A stretch of 8,889 bases of DNA from Nitrospinaceae bacterium (GTDB taxonomy: Bacteria > Nitrospinota > Nitrospinia > Nitrospinales > VA-1), in the NCBI GenBank assembly GCA_029937655.1, contig JAPYPK010000014.1:15787-24675 (forward strand). The letters run 5' to 3'. Within the stretch, counting starts at the first letter, position 1; each line of letters starts with the position of its first letter. Made by a program: the position numbers and the translations under genes. The notes under the pieces are model-generated. The model was not told where the DNA came from, made no database searches, and saw nothing but the letters and a program-made list of their open reading frames with translations. This document shows, piece after piece, positions 5,569 through 8,889 of the stretch.

Positions 5569-6945
5569 ATGAGTGACACCATCGCTGCCATAGCCACACC
5601 AACGGGTGAAGGAGGAATAAGCATAATCCGCTTCAGTGGGGTGGATTCGCTTTCGGTTGCTCTAAAACTTTTTTGCACACCTAGTGGCAACTCAGTGGAA
5701 AAGCTTTCTCCCCACAAAGCTCATTTCGGCTCTATCTATGACCCAACAACTAGAAAGTGTGTGGATGAAGTAGTACTTACCTGGTTTAAAACCCCAAAAA
5801 GCTATACTGGTGAAGATGCAGTCGAGATTAGTGCTCATGGCGGAATATTCGTTTCATCTCGAATACTTGGACTCGCACTAGACCATGGAGCACGCCTTGC
5901 GGAACCAGGAGAGTTTACGCGTCGCGCGTTTATGAATGGTCGCATCGATTTATCACAGGCTGAAGCAGTCGCTGACCTTATATCCGCATCTTCCGACAGA
6001 GCACTACAGGCGTCTGTCATGCAACTCAAAGGGCGTCTTTCTAAAAAAATCACTGCGCTTTATGATCGCCTCCTCTTTGTTCTTAGCCAGACAGAAGCTG
6101 CTATCGACTTCCCTGAAGAAGGATTAGATTTTCAAAAAAGAGAGCAGTCAATCATCGAACTAAAACAAGCCCGTGAAGAAATATCCGATTTAATCGGCAC
6201 CTATAAACAGGGGAGAATATCCCGTGAAGGAGCATCGGTTGCGCTTACAGGGAAACCCAACGTCGGTAAATCTAGTTTACTTAATGCTTTGCTTCAAGAG
6301 GACCGGGCTATTGTGACCCCGCACCCAGGAACCACCCGGGACACACTGGAAGAAAAAGTACGCATAAAGGACACTCATATAAATATTATTGATTCAGCGG
6401 GACTACGTAACCATCCAGAAATTATTGAACAAGAAGGTATCCGAAGAACCCGCTCTGCCATTGCTAATGCTGATCTCACCCTCGTCGTTTTTGACCGTTC
6501 GCTGCCTCTAGACGAAAATGACGATCTCGTTTGCCAAGAAACACATAATAAGCCTACACTAATTGTCATCAATAAATGCGATCTGCCTGAACAGTGGTCA
6601 ATTGAGAACTTGAAGGAAAAAATTAAAACCGACACACTTATTTTTATTTCAGCCAAAGAACGAAGTGGTCTGGATTCACTTATAGATTCTATTTATAATT
6701 GCGTTATCAACGTTGATAAAAACAACGACGACGTTTTTATATCGCGTGAACGGCATCGCTTAAGCTTAGTTCAAGCCTCTTCCTCGTTAGAAAAAACTCT
6801 TGTCTCACTAGAAAAACAACTATCAGAAGAGTTTGTAGCTATTGACCTTAATATCGCAATGAACCATCTTGCAGCCATCTTAGGGAAAACTATCGAGGAT
6901 GAATTACTGGATAAAATTTTCAATTCTTTCTGTATCGGTAAATAA
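5569..6945 (+). CDS. mnmE: tRNA uridine-5-carboxymethylaminomethyl modification GTPase MnmE
   Basis: Works with MnmG to add the carboxymethylaminomethyl group to C5 of U34 in tRNAs for split codon boxes. 458 residues, family-typical. The N-terminal tetrahydrofolate-binding domain starts DTIAAIATPTGEGGISIIRFSG. A helical domain includes EPGEFTRRAFMNGRIDLSQAEAVADLI. The G domain shows P-loop GKPNVGKS (228-235), GTTRD (254-258), DSAGLR (275-280, Ser where DTAG is usual) and NKCD (335-338). The protein ends CIGK with the conserved Cys455. It contains no ATG competitor better than 5569, and only a weak ribosome site precedes it. The 100-nt gap after yidC holds no clear terminator, so read-through from the rpmH promoter is likely. 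mnmG is not in this window. Confidence 0.97.
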   Translation: MSDTIAAIATPTGEGGISIIRFSGVDSLSVALKLFCTPSGNSVEKLSPHKAHFGSIYDPTTRKCVDEVVLTWFKTPKSYTGEDAVEISAHGGIFVSSRILGLALDHGARLAEPGEFTRRAFMNGRIDLSQAEAVADLISASSDRALQASVMQLKGRLSKKITALYDRLLFVLSQTEAAIDFPEEGLDFQKREQSIIELKQAREEISDLIGTYKQGRISREGASVALTGKPNVGKSSLLNALLQEDRAIVTPHPGTTRDTLEEKVRIKDTHINIIDSAGLRNHPEIIEQEGIRRTRSAIANADLTLVVFDRSLPLDENDDLVCQETHNKPTLIVINKCDLPEQWSIENLKEKIKTDTLIFISAKERSGLDSLIDSIYNCVINVDKNNDDVFISRERHRLSLVQASSSLEKTLVSLEKQLSEEFVAIDLNIAMNHLAAILGKTIEDELLDKIFNSFCIGK

Positions 6946-6969
6946 CTTAAATCGAGAATAAAGAATCTA

Positions 6970-7317
6970 ATGACTATTAACCAAGTTTTACACATCCAAC
7001 CCATTGCTCTTCATGAAAGGCTTAAAAAGGGTGATGATATTTGCCTAGTCGATGTTCGTGATTACTGGGAGTACTCTTTGACTTCTATTAAAGAATCAAA
7101 TCACATTCCGCTAAATGAATTAGCAGATCGTGCCCAAGAAATTATATTTGAAGAAGAAATTGTAGTTTATTGCCATCACGGTGAGAGAGCGTTCCTGGGG
7201 GCACAAACCTTAATAGAGTCTGGGTTTAAGAAAGTTTATCACCTTACAGGGGGGATTGATGCTTGGTCGCAAGTAGTTGATCCAAAAATCCCAAGGTATA
7301 AAAGTGAATCTTTTTAA
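6970..7317 (+). CDS. single-domain rhodanese-like sulfurtransferase
   Basis: 115 residues, one rhodanese domain. Visible marks are CLVDVRDYWEY (25-35), IPLNEL (46-51), and the active-site loop VVYCHHGERAF with catalytic Cys68 followed by HHGER (69-73). GFKKVYHLTGGIDAW (85-99) is next, and the tail VDPKIPRY is typical of cytosolic single-domain members. There is no signal peptide, so it acts in the cytoplasm, carrying sulfur as a Cys68 persulfide from thiosulfate or a cysteine desulfurase. The acceptor is unknown. It follows mnmE by 24 nt on the same strand and is probably cotranscribed. Downstream it converges on aroDE with no convincing terminator in between. A role beside MnmE in making thiolated U34 is an inference from position. 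Confidence 0.9.
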   Translation: MTINQVLHIQPIALHERLKKGDDICLVDVRDYWEYSLTSIKESNHIPLNELADRAQEIIFEEEIVVYCHHGERAFLGAQTLIESGFKKVYHLTGGIDAWSQVVDPKIPRYKSESF

Positions 7318-7414
7318 TACCAAAAAATAAAAGTTAGAACTCTCTATTTAATAGTTTTATATTTTATATCAAATGATTCGAAGTGGGGTCGTTTACACGC
7401 TTTTCTAGTTATGA
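7318..7414. other. convergent intergenic region, rhodanese and aroDE
   Basis: 97 AT-rich bases between two convergent stops. It holds an AT-only interrupted palindrome around CTATTTAATAG but no GC stem with a T-run, so no terminator can be called for either strand. Confidence 0.4.
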
Positions 7415-8887
7415 CTATACTTTACCTTCAAGTCCACGCACAACAACATCACGCATAATATCGGTCGGCGCCTTTTGTCCGGTCCATAACTCGAACTGTC
7501 CAACAGCTTGATTGACGAATAATTCAACCCCCGAAATAGTGACACACCCGGAAACTCTAGCCTCCCGAATCAAACGAGTCTCTATAGGGTTATAAACAGA
7601 ATCAAAAACGATCATTCCTTTTCGCAAGCACCGAGATGGTACTGGTGTTTCTTCAAGGTTGGGGCTCATTCCAACTGGCGAACAGTTGATAAGCACATCT
7701 ATCTCTTCTTTATCTACATCCTGAATACTCACAACCTTTGCTTTTAGTTCACTACCTAATCGAATTCCTTTTTCTTTATCTCGATTATAGGTGACAGTAA
7801 TCTTTGCACCTTTCTCATAAACTCCATATCCTATCGCTTTTGCGGTTCCACCCGCACCAACAATGAGCACGTTTTTATTTTTAAGATCGACATGTTTTTC
7901 TAGCGCTTGCAAAGCACCCATACAATCTGTGTTGTACCCTTTCCAGCTTTTCCCATCGCGCACCACCGTATTGACCGCTCCTATTTTTTTAGCAGTCTCC
8001 TCAATTTCGTCCATTTCAGCCATGATACCTTCCTTAAATGGCATCGTCACACTCAGACCCTCAAAGTATGGACTAAATCCTTTAAAAAATTTTTCAACAT
8101 TATCTACAAGAAAAGGAACATAGATATCAGTTGATCCTGTTTCTTTAAATGCTCGGTTATGGATAAGATATCCCATACTCTTATAGACTGGATTTCCTAT
8201 CACGCCAAAAATTTTAAACGAATCTCGTTTATCACATACGCGGTAGATATCTTTCAGGACTGCACCTGTAATCTGGCCTGGAGCAGTTTCCTTACCTGTT
8301 TCTAATGAACCGAAAGTTAAAAATCCGCCTAATAGTGGCGAAAGAATCCGACTCGCTTCTCCTTTCTCCCCCATGCACAACGCGATAAGTTTTTTATCAT
8401 CCTTTTTAGATCGGTGAAGGAGCTCAAATAAAGCGAGGTTATCTGTAATATCTCGAGCATAAGTAACAATCTTAAGTATATCCGCCGGCATCGCGCACAT
8501 TAAATCATATAGGTGACCGATTTCCTCAGGAGTATCAGTAAAATTGTGGTACGAGAGTATGACCTTTGATTGGTGGTCTGATTCTAGGAATGGCTTTAAT
8601 AGCTCCTTTGGAGTGGACGTTTCGATATCGACATAGTCTGCGCCAGCTGCCACAGCCTGTTTTAGCAATCCAATTCTCTCCTCTTCACTCCCAGAAAATT
8701 GTCCTCCTTCACGCTTAGTTCGATTAGTCACAATACAAGGCTTTGTAGAAGCACTGAGAAGAGTACCGAGGTCGAAATCACTCATGAGATCAAGACGCAA
8801 CTCAATCATATCCGCCAATGGTTCTGCAGCGGCGATATCTTCCAGTGACTTATGCTGGGTGGGACCAACAATAGGAATGCAGATCAT
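7415..8887 (-). CDS. aroDE: bifunctional 3-dehydroquinate dehydratase / shikimate dehydrogenase
   Basis: Catalyses steps 3 and 4 of the shikimate pathway in the cytoplasm: 3-dehydroquinate to 3-dehydroshikimate, then NADPH reduction to shikimate. 490 residues. Residues 1-215 are a type I dehydroquinase: IELRLD (Glu29, Arg31), LSYHNF with catalytic His114, and ILKIVTYA with Schiff-base Lys139. Residues 225-490 are shikimate dehydrogenase: SVTMPFKEG with catalytic Lys285, YNTD with Asp321, nucleotide loop GAGGTAKA (344-351), NRD after the second strand, INCSPVGM, and GVELFVNQAVGQFELWTG near the end. The substrate loop reads GNPVYKSMGYLIHN (231-244): Ser237 is kept, but the second Ser of the usual HSxSP is Gly239. 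The ATG is two bases from the window edge and matches family N-termini, so the gene looks complete; its promoter is outside. Confidence 0.95.
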   Translation of the reverse strand: MICIPIVGPTQHKSLEDIAAAEPLADMIELRLDLMSDFDLGTLLSASTKPCIVTNRTKREGGQFSGSEEERIGLLKQAVAAGADYVDIETSTPKELLKPFLESDHQSKVILSYHNFTDTPEEIGHLYDLMCAMPADILKIVTYARDITDNLALFELLHRSKKDDKKLIALCMGEKGEASRILSPLLGGFLTFGSLETGKETAPGQITGAVLKDIYRVCDKRDSFKIFGVIGNPVYKSMGYLIHNRAFKETGSTDIYVPFLVDNVEKFFKGFSPYFEGLSVTMPFKEGIMAEMDEIEETAKKIGAVNTVVRDGKSWKGYNTDCMGALQALEKHVDLKNKNVLIVGAGGTAKAIGYGVYEKGAKITVTYNRDKEKGIRLGSELKAKVVSIQDVDKEEIDVLINCSPVGMSPNLEETPVPSRCLRKGMIVFDSVYNPIETRLIREARVSGCVTISGVELFVNQAVGQFELWTGQKAPTDIMRDVVVRGLEGKV

Positions 8888-8889
8888 GG

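Noticed and set aside
7863..8134. Plus-strand reading frames inside aroDE
   Set aside because: They are shadows of the well-supported minus-strand AroE domain.

Overview
This is a chromosomal window from an AT-rich, Gram-negative bacterium. YidC has the long N-terminal periplasmic domain seen in Gram-negative bacteria, and a small lipoprotein with a lipobox Cys is present. The gene order rpmH-rnpA-yidD-yidC-mnmE, with no jag/khpB gene between yidC and mnmE, is the proteobacterial-type arrangement. A fused AroD-AroE enzyme is less common and fits lineages such as deltaproteobacteria-like or Nitrospinota-like groups. I infer this placement only loosely; nothing in the window fixes the taxon. 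There is no sign of a phage, insertion sequence, CRISPR array, rRNA or tRNA.

Left part (1-2640), accessory-looking. A 56-residue lipoprotein on the minus strand is preceded by two overlapping minus-strand mini-ORFs that may be one broken small gene. Next comes a plus-strand ModE-type winged-helix regulator that starts at TTG and has no molybdate-sensing domain. It converges on a minus-strand SAM-methyltransferase-like protein of unknown substrate, followed by a minus-strand small four-helix membrane protein of unknown function.

Middle (2640-7317), conserved core. A clear sigma70-like promoter (TTGACA, 18 bp, AATAAT) about 100 nt upstream of rpmH drives a plus-strand cluster. The order is L34 (rpmH), RNase P protein (rnpA), YidD, YidC, MnmE and a single-domain rhodanese. 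These genes serve translation (L34), tRNA 5' maturation (RnpA), membrane protein insertion (YidD, YidC) and tRNA wobble-U34 modification (MnmE). The rhodanese lies 24 nt after mnmE and could supply sulfur, perhaps to tRNA thiolation. That link is inference from position only.

Right part (7415-8887). A minus-strand bifunctional aroDE gene converges on the rhodanese gene. It encodes 3-dehydroquinate dehydratase fused to shikimate dehydrogenase and is complete, with its ATG two bases from the window edge.

I found no overtly novel multi-gene system. The points most worth checking are the mnmE-rhodanese pairing, the altered shikimate-binding loop in AroDE, the unassigned methyltransferase and membrane protein, the structured rpmH leader, and the small-ORF region before the lipoprotein.
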